DNA of 64,000 nt from the NCBI GenBank assembly GCA_003314535.1, contig POSG01000006.1:1-64000 (forward strand). The letters run 5' to 3'. The position numbers were made by a program, and so were the translations under genes. Numbering within the stretch: the first letter of the stretch is position 1; each line of letters opens with the position of its first letter. Under the pieces are notes generated by a model that was not told where the DNA came from, ran no database searches, and saw only the letters and a list, made by a program, of their open reading frames with translations. Positions 1 through 8,258 of the stretch are shown here, piece by piece. Origin of the DNA: Geobacter sp. GTDB taxonomy: Bacteria > Desulfobacterota > Desulfuromonadia > Geobacterales > Geobacteraceae.

Positions 1-353
1 TGGGAGAAGCTGCGAACTCGACCAACAGCCTTGATATGTTCAAAATAAACCTGAATTATTACTACAAGGCGTCTTTCGGCCGGATCGGCGGTTCTGCCGC
101 ATATTTCCTGATTAGCGGGAGCAACGATCAACTGCGCTACGCTCCCGACCCGGTGGACGGCAGCGGAAACGGCTCCCCGGACAGCAACGGTTTCATCCTC
201 GAAGCCGACTATCTGCCCCTGGATTATCTCAGACTAGCCCTGCAATACACGATGTACAACAAATTCAACGGCGGTCACACGAACTATGACGGGTTCGGCA
301 GGAATGCTTCGGGCAACAACACGCTCTATTTTTTCGTAACTCTTATGTTGTAA
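1..353 (+). CDS. Outer-membrane beta-barrel protein, C-terminal end (5' truncated by window)
   Basis: The reading frame is open from the first complete codon at base 3 and stops at 353, so only the last 116 or so residues are present. The visible part alternates polar and aromatic residues in strand-length blocks (for example LDYLRLALQYTMY near the end) and closes with a hydrophobic strand, LYFFVTLML. This is typical of the last strands of a Gram-negative outer-membrane barrel. The segment NKFNGG..NYDGFGRNASGNNTLY resembles porin-like proteins that in Geobacteraceae and betaproteobacteria sit beside multihaem cytochromes; that link is from memory. There is no start codon, signal peptide or upstream context in the window, so the substrate or partner cannot be named. 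An ATG at 36 is internal, not a real start. Confidence 0.6.
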   Translation, partial: GEAANSTNSLDMFKINLNYYYKASFGRIGGSAAYFLISGSNDQLRYAPDPVDGSGNGSPDSNGFILEADYLPLDYLRLALQYTMYNKFNGGHTNYDGFGRNASGNNTLYFFVTLML

Positions 354-1026
354 GCCTCAATATTCCGTGGGCAAATCGACTCGGAATGCCACCCCGGTCC
401 AATGTGTGGAGCGGGGTGATCCACTATTACGCTTGTCATGCCTACCATCCCATGTTCGGCCTTTCTGGGCAGGAAAAACACTCTGCGGTCGAAAATCCTG
501 TCACCCTTGCAGATATCCACGCCGAAGAGCTGTACTCATCGCCTGCCCCACCGAAACATCGGTTGAAAGCCCTTGGCTGGTTGTCCGACCGGTTTCCCGG
601 TTGTCTTTGTGGAGCGGGCTTGTCCCTTCAAAAAAAGCATTTGATATTGTTGTCGATATTGGCAATGCCTTCTTTGCAAGGGTGTATTGTTGCCGAAAAT
701 ATGTTGACAAATTTAATTTGTATTCAAATAATATGAACTTGGCTTTTGTACGACGTATCCATGAGGTCAGAAGGTGCAATTCACAAAAATCTGGCGAACT
801 GTCCGGGCCTCTAGACTAGCCCGGTCGGAGGACGTGTCTGGTTGTTTCGGCAGCTTCCCCAATAGAATCTGCAAAGTGGAACCGACTGGCATGTAAAAAT
901 TACGGAGCTGCGAGGGGCGAAAACCGAGTGAATGATTAGATGGGAGACATAAGTCTCCAAAAAATATTGGAAGGGATGAGCGTTTGGCATGTGGAAGCCA
1001 TTTTCGCGCCTTATTGACAAAACAAG
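354..1026. other. Intergenic region without a convincing gene
   Basis: These 673 bases contain only short overlapping open frames on both strands with no recognisable domain, no good ribosome binding site and unlike amino-acid composition. The middle (about 690-740) is AT-rich and carries a possible sigma-70 promoter pointing toward the ClC gene. No tRNA, repeat or riboswitch was recognised. Confidence 0.5.
704..734 (+). promoter_or_regulatory. Possible sigma-70 promoter
   Basis: A perfect -35 box, TTGACA, lies at 704-709. The best -10 candidates are AATAAT with a 17-base spacer or TAATAT with a 19-base spacer, both inside an AT-rich patch. It would give a leader of roughly 290 bases before the ClC gene at 1027. 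The long leader and ambiguous -10 keep confidence low. Confidence 0.35.
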
Positions 1027-2385
1027 ATGAAGAAAAAAATCTTCGAAGAAGTGACTCTTTTCGCCAGTGTAGTGAAGTGGACAGCTTACGCATCGGTAGT
1101 AGGCGCTCTTTCTGGCCTTGCAACGGCAGGATTTCTAAGGTCTCTTGACTGGGCATCAGGTCTTCTGGGGAGGTATCCCCAGTACTATTTTTCATTGCCG
1201 CTGGTAATTGCGGCAAGCAGCTTTCTGGTCAAATGGCTGGCTCCTGATGCTGCGGGGCACGGGACTGAGAAGGTCATCGAGGCTGTACATAAACGCATGG
1301 GTAAGATTCCGCTGCGGGTCGTGCCGGTAAAACTGGTGGCAACGGTCATGACTCTGGCCTTTGGCGGCTCGGCGGGAAAAGAGGGCCCATGCGCCCAGAT
1401 GGGGGCAGGACTCGCTTCGGCTTTCGGTGACCTGTTGCGGCTGGATGATGTCGATCGTCGCAAACTGGTCATATGCGGCATAAGCGGAGGGTTCGCAACG
1501 GTTTTCGGAACCCCGGTCGCGGGCGCCCTGTTCGGCATAGAAGTGCTGGTGCTCGGTAGGATGTTGTACGAGGTGCTTTTTCCTTCTTTCGTTGCAGGCA
1601 TCGTCGGCTACCATGTGGCGACTCTGGTCGGTGTCAGCTATCCATGGCACTCTGTTCCGGTTATCCCGCAACTGACAGGCGGAAGCTTCCTGCAAATGGT
1701 TCTGATGGGAATGTTTTGCGGACTGATAGCCCTTTTTCTCATCGAGCTGATGAAGTTCACCAGCAAGTCTTTCAAGCGACTCCCCTGTCATTACCTCCTT
1801 AAGTCCATTCTCGGGGGAGGGTTACTCGTCTTGATCGGGTCGCTCGTTTCGACTGATTACCTTGGATTGGGGCTTGGATCCATCGACGCGGGCCTCAACG
1901 GCACAGCTCTTCCTGCCGGCGCATTCTTCTGGAAAAGCGTTGCCACCTCCATCACTCTGGGCTCGGGGGGGAGCGGCGGGGTGGTTACCCCGATCTTCTT
2001 CATCGGCACGGCGGCAGGCAACCTCTTCGCCCGAATCTTCCACGAACCATATCTTGCCGCATATTCCGCCATCGGCATGACTGCACTTCTTGCGGGCGCC
2101 GCCAATACCCCCATCGCGGCTTCGGTGATGGCAATTGAAATGTTCGGCCCGGGAATGGCGCCCCATGCTCCGGTTGCCTGTATGGTGAGTTTCCTGATAG
2201 TCGGATATCGGAGCGTCTATCCGAGCCAGGTTCTGGGTACGAAAAAGAGCGCGTCACATAAGCTGGAGACAGGAATGCCGGTCGGGGAAGCTGGACATGC
2301 CGAAGTTCTCAGGCGCGAAAAATCCCTTGTCGGTGTTGTCAGCAGAGCGATAGGATATTTTCTTCGTAAAGACAAAGTGGATTGA
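1027..2385 (+). CDS. ClC-family chloride channel or Cl-/H+ antiporter
   Basis: This 452-residue protein is an inner-membrane anion channel or exchanger of the ClC family. It has about a dozen hydrophobic segments. The gating-glutamate motif GKEGP is at residues 117-121, with the Glu at 119. A Gly-rich loop, GSGGSGGVVTP, near residue 310 matches the family's third ion-binding motif. The first motif, usually GSGIP, appears as GHGTEKVIEA near residue 78, a variant seen in some prokaryotic ClCs. No CBS domains follow, and the length fits the short bacterial type. The ATG at 1027 has no clear Shine-Dalgarno sequence, but no better start is in frame. Whether it is a channel or a proton-coupled exchanger cannot be decided from sequence alone. 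Confidence 0.85.
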   Translation: MKKKIFEEVTLFASVVKWTAYASVVGALSGLATAGFLRSLDWASGLLGRYPQYYFSLPLVIAASSFLVKWLAPDAAGHGTEKVIEAVHKRMGKIPLRVVPVKLVATVMTLAFGGSAGKEGPCAQMGAGLASAFGDLLRLDDVDRRKLVICGISGGFATVFGTPVAGALFGIEVLVLGRMLYEVLFPSFVAGIVGYHVATLVGVSYPWHSVPVIPQLTGGSFLQMVLMGMFCGLIALFLIELMKFTSKSFKRLPCHYLLKSILGGGLLVLIGSLVSTDYLGLGLGSIDAGLNGTALPAGAFFWKSVATSITLGSGGSGGVVTPIFFIGTAAGNLFARIFHEPYLAAYSAIGMTALLAGAANTPIAASVMAIEMFGPGMAPHAPVACMVSFLIVGYRSVYPSQVLGTKKSASHKLETGMPVGEAGHAEVLRREKSLVGVVSRAIGYFLRKDKVD

Positions 2386-2446
2386 CTGCAATTGCCTGGA
2401 CACATGAAATTGGGGCAGCCAAATCTTTTTTTACATGGGGATAGTA

Positions 2447-3061
2447 ATGAACATCAAGAGGGCAGCTCATTTGCTGGTGGTCGCATCCTTTGCAGTGTTG
2501 ATCTCCGGGTGTGCAACCTACGATCAGAACGTAATGCTTATTTACAATCCTGCCGCCAATGCCAAAGGCGGTTCGGGTGAATTGTATCTCACCACGGCCG
2601 GCAAATCGTCTGGCATGGAAAAGTCAGGCAAAATCAAGTGGATTATCGGAAAAGCAACCTATGCTGATTGGAGGCAATCGGGTGATGTGGTCAGCAATTC
2701 ATCTCCTGCAGACATTGTCTCAGATGCTTTGTACGGCGAACTCGGCAATGCCGGATACAGTGTCAGGAGGGTAAGCAGTTTGCCCGGGAATGTCTCGAAA
2801 GGGATTGTGCTTACCATGGCCGATATAACGCTCGATGATGACAATTCAATAATAAAAGACGAGGCATCGTGCAGGGTGAACATTTCCCTTGAGTTGTGGA
2901 AACACGGAGAGATGGTAAAAAAAGTTGATTATCGGTCAAAGTTTTCAGATGCAACAGTAAATGTAATGGAAATGACTTTCTTGGGCACGATCCTGCAAAA
3001 TGCCTTGCAGAATGCGATGAAACAGGCCGTTCCAGATATTGTAAGGCAAATGGAAATCTGA
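2447..3061 (+). CDS. Putative outer-membrane lipoprotein, unknown function
   Basis: The protein has 204 residues. The N-terminus is a lipoprotein signal peptide: two Lys/Arg residues, a hydrophobic core and the lipobox LISGC, with Cys22 as the predicted acylated residue. I chose the ATG at 2447 over the in-frame ATG at 2435 because GGGGAT lies just upstream of it at normal spacing. The mature part begins with YDQNVMLIYNP and has a mixed alpha/beta composition; a segment near residue 100 (ASDALYGELGNAGYSVRRV, read approximately) suggests a small folded periplasmic domain like those of YajG-type lipoproteins. I do not recognise a specific family. It follows the ClC gene by about 60 bases and could be cotranscribed. 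Confidence 0.7.
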   Translation: MNIKRAAHLLVVASFAVLISGCATYDQNVMLIYNPAANAKGGSGELYLTTAGKSSGMEKSGKIKWIIGKATYADWRQSGDVVSNSSPADIVSDALYGELGNAGYSVRRVSSLPGNVSKGIVLTMADITLDDDNSIIKDEASCRVNISLELWKHGEMVKKVDYRSKFSDATVNVMEMTFLGTILQNALQNAMKQAVPDIVRQMEI

Positions 3062-3188
3062 AACGATTAAATTGGTCCATTCAAATATCTCAACAAGGTA
3101 TACATGAATTTTCTCCTCTTACTCTGTTTAAGAGACGGCACCAATAGTTTTGTTTTTTTACCGGCCTATCGTTTTTATGGGAAAAATA

Positions 3189-3791
3189 ATGTTAAAGATA
3201 GTTTGTACAAGAATTTTAGTGCTTTGTATTATACTTTATCTTAGCGCCAGTTGCTCAAAAGAACAGGCTGATAGATCATCATGCAGTAGCTCATCTCCAA
3301 ATACAAAGAAATTTGTAGTCCGATTGCAACGAGGTATTGTCGGGATGGAACTTGGAATGACTACTGATCGAGTTGATCAATTATTTACACTCAAAGAAGA
3401 TTCTCCTTTCCTTTCAGCATATTTTAAAAAGTACTTCATGCACAATGATGAAAATAATGGAAAAGTAGTTCAAGTACATCATTTCTTGGTTTCTCCTGAC
3501 AAAGCTAAGCTTCCAGAAGGTGTAATGTGGGCTGAGATTAATACCGTTCAGAACGTAGTCTACCAAATTGTACTTCACTACGATGAGCCGAGCGTAGAAA
3601 GGATGGGTTGGAAGGGGGTTACTTCACCTTACATTCTTAAGTACGGAAAGCCTGATAGGGAACAAATTTCAGCATTTACCTGGTGTGACAACTATACACG
3701 GCTCGATATTAACTCTACTGGATCGACCATCAGTGTTTTGTTTACTGATAGAGCGATGGAAGCTGAAGTGAGCAAAAAAAAGAGAAGATAA
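3189..3791 (+). CDS. Putative lipoprotein, unknown function
   Basis: This 200-residue protein has a lipoprotein signal: MLKIVCTRILVL, then a hydrophobic stretch and the lipobox LSASC, with Cys22 as the acylation site. The ATG at 3189 is preferred because GGGA lies 6-7 bases upstream and the signal peptide is then ideal. A TTG at 3150 and an ATG at 3177 would add unneeded residues. The mature domain is about 175 residues with no motif I recognise. The gene is notably AT-rich compared with its neighbours (many AAA, ATT and TTT codons), which suggests a different origin or weak selection. It is not obviously in an operon with the gene before it. Confidence 0.6.
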   Translation: MLKIVCTRILVLCIILYLSASCSKEQADRSSCSSSSPNTKKFVVRLQRGIVGMELGMTTDRVDQLFTLKEDSPFLSAYFKKYFMHNDENNGKVVQVHHFLVSPDKAKLPEGVMWAEINTVQNVVYQIVLHYDEPSVERMGWKGVTSPYILKYGKPDREQISAFTWCDNYTRLDINSTGSTISVLFTDRAMEAEVSKKKRR

Positions 3792-3921
3792 AGAATGTGT
3801 TACTTGGTTTCTTAATGGAAGTTCTCTTCTATAGAGCTGTTTAGTATTGAGGCAAATCAATAGCCCGATTTAGAGGCCATATGTATTTTCGAACGTGAAA
3901 AAGTCGCCAGCAATGAAATAA

Positions 3922-4176
3922 ATGCTAATTAAAATGGCGTGTGACATAAGCACGCTACCAGTTGTTCCGCAATTCTTCACGGTAAAGGCCCAGTATAACC
4001 TCGGCATCATGTATGCCAGAGGTGACGGCGTCGAGCGGGACCGGCACAAGTCACTCTTCTGGATTACCAAGTCAGCGCGCCAGGGAAACCAGCGCGCACT
4101 CAAATGTCTCAGAATGAGACTGGAACAAAGTAATAACGCCGGACACACTGCCGAAGGCGCTCAAAAGGGGACATGA
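3922..4176 (+). pseudogene. Remnant of a Sel1-repeat (TPR-like) protein
   Basis: Residues 22 onward of this 84-codon frame match one full Sel1 repeat: AQYNLGIMYARGDGVERD followed by a W..KSA.QGN..A helix pair. Sel1 proteins normally carry several repeats behind a signal peptide. Here only one repeat and part of a second are left, with no signal sequence, no ribosome binding site at the ATG and AT-rich unrelated sequence before the repeat. I read it as the eroded 3' end of a longer gene. It ends just before hpnH, which runs toward it on the other strand. It might still be a tiny expressed protein, but nothing supports that. Confidence 0.5.
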
Positions 4177-4182
4177 AAGTAT

Positions 4183-5181
4183 CTAGGACAGGTTCCAGAC
4201 GATCATTTCCAGCATGTCTCGCCAGTTCTTGCCCACTTCGCTGACCACCGACGGCTCGAAACCGCAATGCATCATGCATTGTGCGCATCTTTCATCTTTT
4301 CCAACCCCGTATTTTTCCCACTCGGTCTTTTCCATCATCTCACGGTACGTTGGATAATGGGCATCGGTAATAAGGTAGCAGGGCGCCTTCCATCCCTGGG
4401 TGTTCCGGGTCGGGTTACCCCAGGGGGTGCATTCCAATGCCTTCTCACCTTTCAGGAATCGTAGGTACATGGGGGTCGAGAGGATCCTGTGCCTCTTGCT
4501 CATTTCAAAGACTTCGGTGAATTTCTTTTCGATCTCCCTGCGTTCGAGGAAGTGATTCTCGCCTACCGCCTCATAGCCGAAACCGGGAGCGACAAGGAAT
4601 CCGTCCACGCCGATTTCCTTCAACAGTGTGAATAGTTGATCTATCTCCCCCAGGTCGGTTTCCTTGTAAATCGTGGTATTTGTCCAGACGCGGAAGCCGA
4701 GCTGCTTGGCCTTGCGGATACCTGCCAGTGCCGTTTTGAAGGCGCCGTCGCATTCAAGGATCCTGTCGTGGGTCGTTTCCATGCCGTCCATGTGGACGTT
4801 CAGGGTGAAGTTGGGGTGGGGCTGCATGCGGTCGAGGGACTCCTGGAGCAGAAGCCCGTTCGTGCAGAAATAGACATGCTTCTTTCGGGCCAGGACGGCG
4901 TCGACAAGCTCAAATACATGTGTGTACAGGAGCGGCTCGCCGCCGGTAATGGTAACGACGGGAGCCGGGCATTCATCAACTGACTTCAGGCACTCTTCCA
5001 GTGACATTTCCTGATTGATGGTCGATGCGTATTCACGAATGCGGCCACACCCCGAGCACGCCAGGTTGCAGAGGTGAGTCGGTTCCAGCATCAGGACGAG
5101 GGGGAATTTTTCCACTTTTCCCATCCTGTTGCGGATAATGTATTTTGTCAGATCGTAATTCAGCTTTAATGGAAACCGCAT
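4183..5181 (-). CDS. hpnH: Adenosyl-hopene transferase HpnH (radical SAM)
   Basis: HpnH is a radical SAM enzyme that joins a 5'-deoxyadenosyl group to diploptene to give adenosylhopane, the first step of C35 bacteriohopanepolyol formation. The 332-residue protein has the CxxxCxxC cluster motif at Cys38, Cys42 and Cys45 (CNLACSGCG), preceded by VLMLEPTHL as usual in this family. Further cysteines near the C-terminus (CAQCMMHCG) also fit HpnH. The ATG at 5181 is chosen because GAAAGGA lies just upstream; a TTG at 5202 is in frame but unlikely. Dxs ends 24 bases upstream on the same strand, so the two are probably cotranscribed. Shc and hpnA lie in the same run, which supports the hopanoid role. 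Confidence 0.93.
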   Translation of the reverse strand: MRFPLKLNYDLTKYIIRNRMGKVEKFPLVLMLEPTHLCNLACSGCGRIREYASTINQEMSLEECLKSVDECPAPVVTITGGEPLLYTHVFELVDAVLARKKHVYFCTNGLLLQESLDRMQPHPNFTLNVHMDGMETTHDRILECDGAFKTALAGIRKAKQLGFRVWTNTTIYKETDLGEIDQLFTLLKEIGVDGFLVAPGFGYEAVGENHFLERREIEKKFTEVFEMSKRHRILSTPMYLRFLKGEKALECTPWGNPTRNTQGWKAPCYLITDAHYPTYREMMEKTEWEKYGVGKDERCAQCMMHCGFEPSVVSEVGKNWRDMLEMIVWNLS

Positions 5182-5205
5182 GTTTGATTCTTTTCCTTTC
5201 AAATG

Positions 5206-7119
5206 CTACTTGATTCTGGCAAGCGCCGGCGTCTCTGCAGCCCGTCCGGCCAGGAAATTCCTTGCCGCCCGTGCAATGCCGGCTGCATCTATGCCCAGGT
5301 CCGACCTCAATTGCGACTGGCTGCCGTGTACGATGAAACGGTCCGGAATCCCGATCCTCCGGACTTTTACCCCGGTGATGCCTTCACGTTCCATGAGTTC
5401 CAGCACTGCGCTCCCGAATCCTCCCTGCAGGGCGTTTTCTTCGACGGTGAGCAGGTTTCCCGTCGCGGAGGCTGCGCCGATAATGAGCTGCCGGTCCAGG
5501 GGCTTGACGAAACGGGCGTTGATCACCGTTACATGAATGCCTTCTGCGGCCAGCAGATTTGCCGCTTCCAAGGCAGGGTAAACCGTGCTGCCGATGGCAA
5601 CTACCGATAGATCGCGGCCTTCGGACAGGATTTCGCCCTTGCCGATTTCCAGTGAAACCGGATCTGGGTCCATGGATACGCCGTACCCCTGACCGCGGGG
5701 GTAGCGTAGTGCGATGGGACGGCCAGAGTAGATCGCGGTCCTGAGCATGTGCTGCAGTTCGTTTTCGTCCTTGGGCGCCATTACGGTCATCTGCGGAAGA
5801 TGGCGCAGGTAGGAGAGATCGAAGACACCGTGGTGCGTCGGGCCGTCGTCCCCCACCAGGCCGCCCCGGTCAAGGGCCAGGGAGACAGGCAGCTTCTGCA
5901 GGCAGATGTCGTGGAAAATCTGGTCGTACGCTCGCTGGGCAAAGGTGGAATAGATGGCGGCGACCGGCAGGAATCCTTCGACGGCCAGTCCGGCGGCAAA
6001 GGTGAGGGCATGCTGCTCGGCTATGCCCACGTCGAAGAAGCGTTCCGGGTATTCCCTTGCGAACGACGTCAGGCCGGTGCCGTCCGGCATGGCGGCGGTT
6101 ATGCCGATGATCCTGTCGTCTTCGCCGGCCAGCCTCACGAGAGTCTGGCCGAAGACCGAGGTATAGGAGGGAGATCCGCCTTTCCCGGATTTGACGGTTC
6201 CGGTTTCGACATCGAATGCCCCGACGCCGTGGTAAAGGTCCGGTGTCTTTTCCGCCGGAGGGTACCCCTTGCCTTTCGTGGTCATGACATGGATCAACAC
6301 CGGCCCGTCGGCTGTGCGGCAGTTGTTGAACACCTCCACCAGCTGGGGCAGGTCATGCCCATGGATAGGGCCGACGTATTCGAATCCCAGGGCTTCGAAC
6401 AGCGTACCGGGGGTCAGGAATCCCTTCAATGAGTCTTCTGCCTTCTTGGCGAAATGCAGGATATTCGTGCCGATGGCGGGGATGCTTTTCAGCAGGGATT
6501 CCATTTCCTTCTTCAGGTCCCTGAAATATTTGCCGGTGAGCTTTCGCGAGATGAATGCCGAAAAGGCGCCGACATTTTTCGATATGGACATCTCATTGTC
6601 GTTCAGGACGACAATAAGGTTTTTCCGCAGGTGCCCGGCCTGGTTCAGTGCTTCGAAAGCCATCCCGCCGGTCAGTGACCCGTCCCCGATAACGGAGATG
6701 ACTTTGCTGTCCTTGCCCCCAAGGCTGTTTGCCACAGCCATCCCGAGACCTGCCGAAATGGATGTGGATGAATGGCCGGCGCCGAAAGCGTCATGGGGCG
6801 ATTCGCTCCGTTTGGGGAATCCGCTTATGCCGCGGTACTGGCGCTGGGTATTGAAGACGTCGCGCCTGCCGGTGATTATTTTGTGGGTATACGCCTGATG
6901 TCCCACATCCCAGATTATCTTGTCCGCGGGGGACTCGAAACAGTAGTGCAGCGCAAGGGTAAGCTCGACGCTGCCGAGGTTGGATGCCAGATGGCCGCCG
7001 GTCACCGACACCGTGTCCAGCAGGAAACGGCGCACTTCCTCGGCGAGGGGGATCAGTTCCTCCTCTTTCATGCGCTTAAGGTCTTCAGGTCCGTTTATTT
7101 TTTCAAGCAGAGGATACAT
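5206..7119 (-). CDS. dxs: 1-deoxy-D-xylulose-5-phosphate synthase
   Basis: Dxs condenses pyruvate and glyceraldehyde 3-phosphate, using thiamine diphosphate, in the first step of the MEP isoprenoid pathway. The 637-residue length is normal. Visible landmarks are [11 protein letters not shown] at the N-terminus, the catalytic DVGHQAY with His74, the thiamine/Mg motif GDGSLTGG at 145-152 with N..N at 173 and 175 (VLNDNEMSI), and a C-terminal transketolase-like domain. GAGGA precedes the ATG at 7119. It lies between hpnA and hpnH on the same strand, which ties isoprenoid supply to hopanoid production. Many bacteria carry dxs elsewhere, so its place here is likely selected; another dxs copy outside the window is possible. 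Confidence 0.97.
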   Translation of the reverse strand: MYPLLEKINGPEDLKRMKEEELIPLAEEVRRFLLDTVSVTGGHLASNLGSVELTLALHYCFESPADKIIWDVGHQAYTHKIITGRRDVFNTQRQYRGISGFPKRSESPHDAFGAGHSSTSISAGLGMAVANSLGGKDSKVISVIGDGSLTGGMAFEALNQAGHLRKNLIVVLNDNEMSISKNVGAFSAFISRKLTGKYFRDLKKEMESLLKSIPAIGTNILHFAKKAEDSLKGFLTPGTLFEALGFEYVGPIHGHDLPQLVEVFNNCRTADGPVLIHVMTTKGKGYPPAEKTPDLYHGVGAFDVETGTVKSGKGGSPSYTSVFGQTLVRLAGEDDRIIGITAAMPDGTGLTSFAREYPERFFDVGIAEQHALTFAAGLAVEGFLPVAAIYSTFAQRAYDQIFHDICLQKLPVSLALDRGGLVGDDGPTHHGVFDLSYLRHLPQMTVMAPKDENELQHMLRTAIYSGRPIALRYPRGQGYGVSMDPDPVSLEIGKGEILSEGRDLSVVAIGSTVYPALEAANLLAAEGIHVTVINARFVKPLDRQLIIGAASATGNLLTVEENALQGGFGSAVLELMEREGITGVKVRRIGIPDRFIVHGSQSQLRSDLGIDAAGIARAARNFLAGRAAETPALARIK

Positions 7120-7223
7120 TGGAAATTCCTCGCGGCAATCCGCACTAGAGAGAACGAAACCTCATGACGCCCGGATTCGAAGTGATCTGTAAAACGCGCT
7201 GTTGCAGCGTGCCCCGCCGTATT

Positions 7224-8210
7224 TCAGGCATATCCTTCGGAGCGAAACCAATCGACAGCTTTTTGAAGCGCACCCTTTACCGGGCCGCACGTCAGCCCCA
7301 GTTCTTGTACCGCCTTGGACGAATCGAAGAACATGTGTTTTCCGGCCATCTGCACCCCTGCCAGCGGAATCAGCGGCTCCCTGCCGGTCAATCTGGATAT
7401 TCCCTCATTGATATATGCAGCGACAAGTATGGGCGTGTAGGGCAGCTTCAACCGCGGCGCCGGAAGGCCGGAAATTTCCTCCAGCAGGGAGAAAATGTCG
7501 CGCAGCGTTAGGTTTACATTGCCGAGGATGTACTTTTCGCCCACCCGCCCGTGGAGGGCTGCCAGGATGTGCCCTCTGGCGCAGTCTTCCACATCGATCA
7601 GGTTTAGGCCGGTGTCGAGATAGGCGGGCATCTTGCGATTCAGGAAATCAACGATAATTTTGCCGGTGGGGGTGGGCTTGATGTCGTGCGGCCCCACCGG
7701 TGTGGAGGGATTGACGATGACCACTGGCAGGCCGCGCTGTATGAACCTCTCCGCTTCACGCTCGGCAAGGAATTTGCTTTTTTTGTAGTGTCCGACCATG
7801 TCGGAGAAGGACACGGGCGTCTCCTCCGTGCCGGGTGTGCCGTCGCCGGGATTGCCCAGTGTGCCGACGCTGCTTGTGTAAACGACGCGGCTGACACCGT
7901 TCTGCAGCGCCGCTTCCAGTACCGCGCGTGTTCCGCCAACGTTGACGGCGTACATGGACGAAGGGTCCCTGGTCCAGAGGCGATAGTCAGCGGCGACGTG
8001 GAACAGGGTGTCGCAGCCTGAGATGCCTCTGGCGAGGGATTCGCTGTCCAGCAGGTCGCCTTCGCAGAATTCCACGTCCAGTCCTGCCAGGTTTCTCCTG
8101 TCGGATCCCGGCCTGGTCAGCACCCTGACCCGGCACCCGAACGAAAGCAGTTCCCGGGAAAGGCATGCTCCAATAAAACCGGTGGCGCCGGTTACGAAAA
8201 CCTTGTTCAT
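7224..8210 (-). CDS. hpnA: Hopanoid-associated NAD-dependent sugar epimerase/dehydrogenase HpnA
   Basis: HpnA belongs to the extended short-chain dehydrogenase/epimerase superfamily. The Rossmann motif is TGATGFIG at residues 7-14, and the catalytic YxxxK is Y142-K146 (YKKSK). The 328-residue length matches HpnA. The exact substrate is not settled in the literature I know; a role in building or reducing the ribosyl side chain of hopanoids has been proposed. It sits between shc and dxs on the minus strand, the usual order in Geobacter-like clusters. The ATG at 8210 has a weak upstream ACGGAT. A related dihydroflavonol-reductase-like activity cannot be excluded, but context favours HpnA. Confidence 0.9.
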   Translation of the reverse strand: MNKVFVTGATGFIGACLSRELLSFGCRVRVLTRPGSDRRNLAGLDVEFCEGDLLDSESLARGISGCDTLFHVAADYRLWTRDPSSMYAVNVGGTRAVLEAALQNGVSRVVYTSSVGTLGNPGDGTPGTEETPVSFSDMVGHYKKSKFLAEREAERFIQRGLPVVIVNPSTPVGPHDIKPTPTGKIIVDFLNRKMPAYLDTGLNLIDVEDCARGHILAALHGRVGEKYILGNVNLTLRDIFSLLEEISGLPAPRLKLPYTPILVAAYINEGISRLTGREPLIPLAGVQMAGKHMFFDSSKAVQELGLTCGPVKGALQKAVDWFRSEGYA

Positions 8211-8258
8211 ATATCCGTCACTAAAACGCTCATCCCTGTCAACGGCGGCGGTTTTTAT

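Noticed and set aside
367-819. 150-codon open frame on the plus strand
   Set aside because: No ribosome binding site, no domain, and overlapping frames on both strands; composition is not protein-like.
1027-2385. ClC gene considered degenerate because GSGIP is missing
   Set aside because: The gating GKEGP and the third motif are intact, and the GHG variant is known in some prokaryotic ClCs; the frame is full length.
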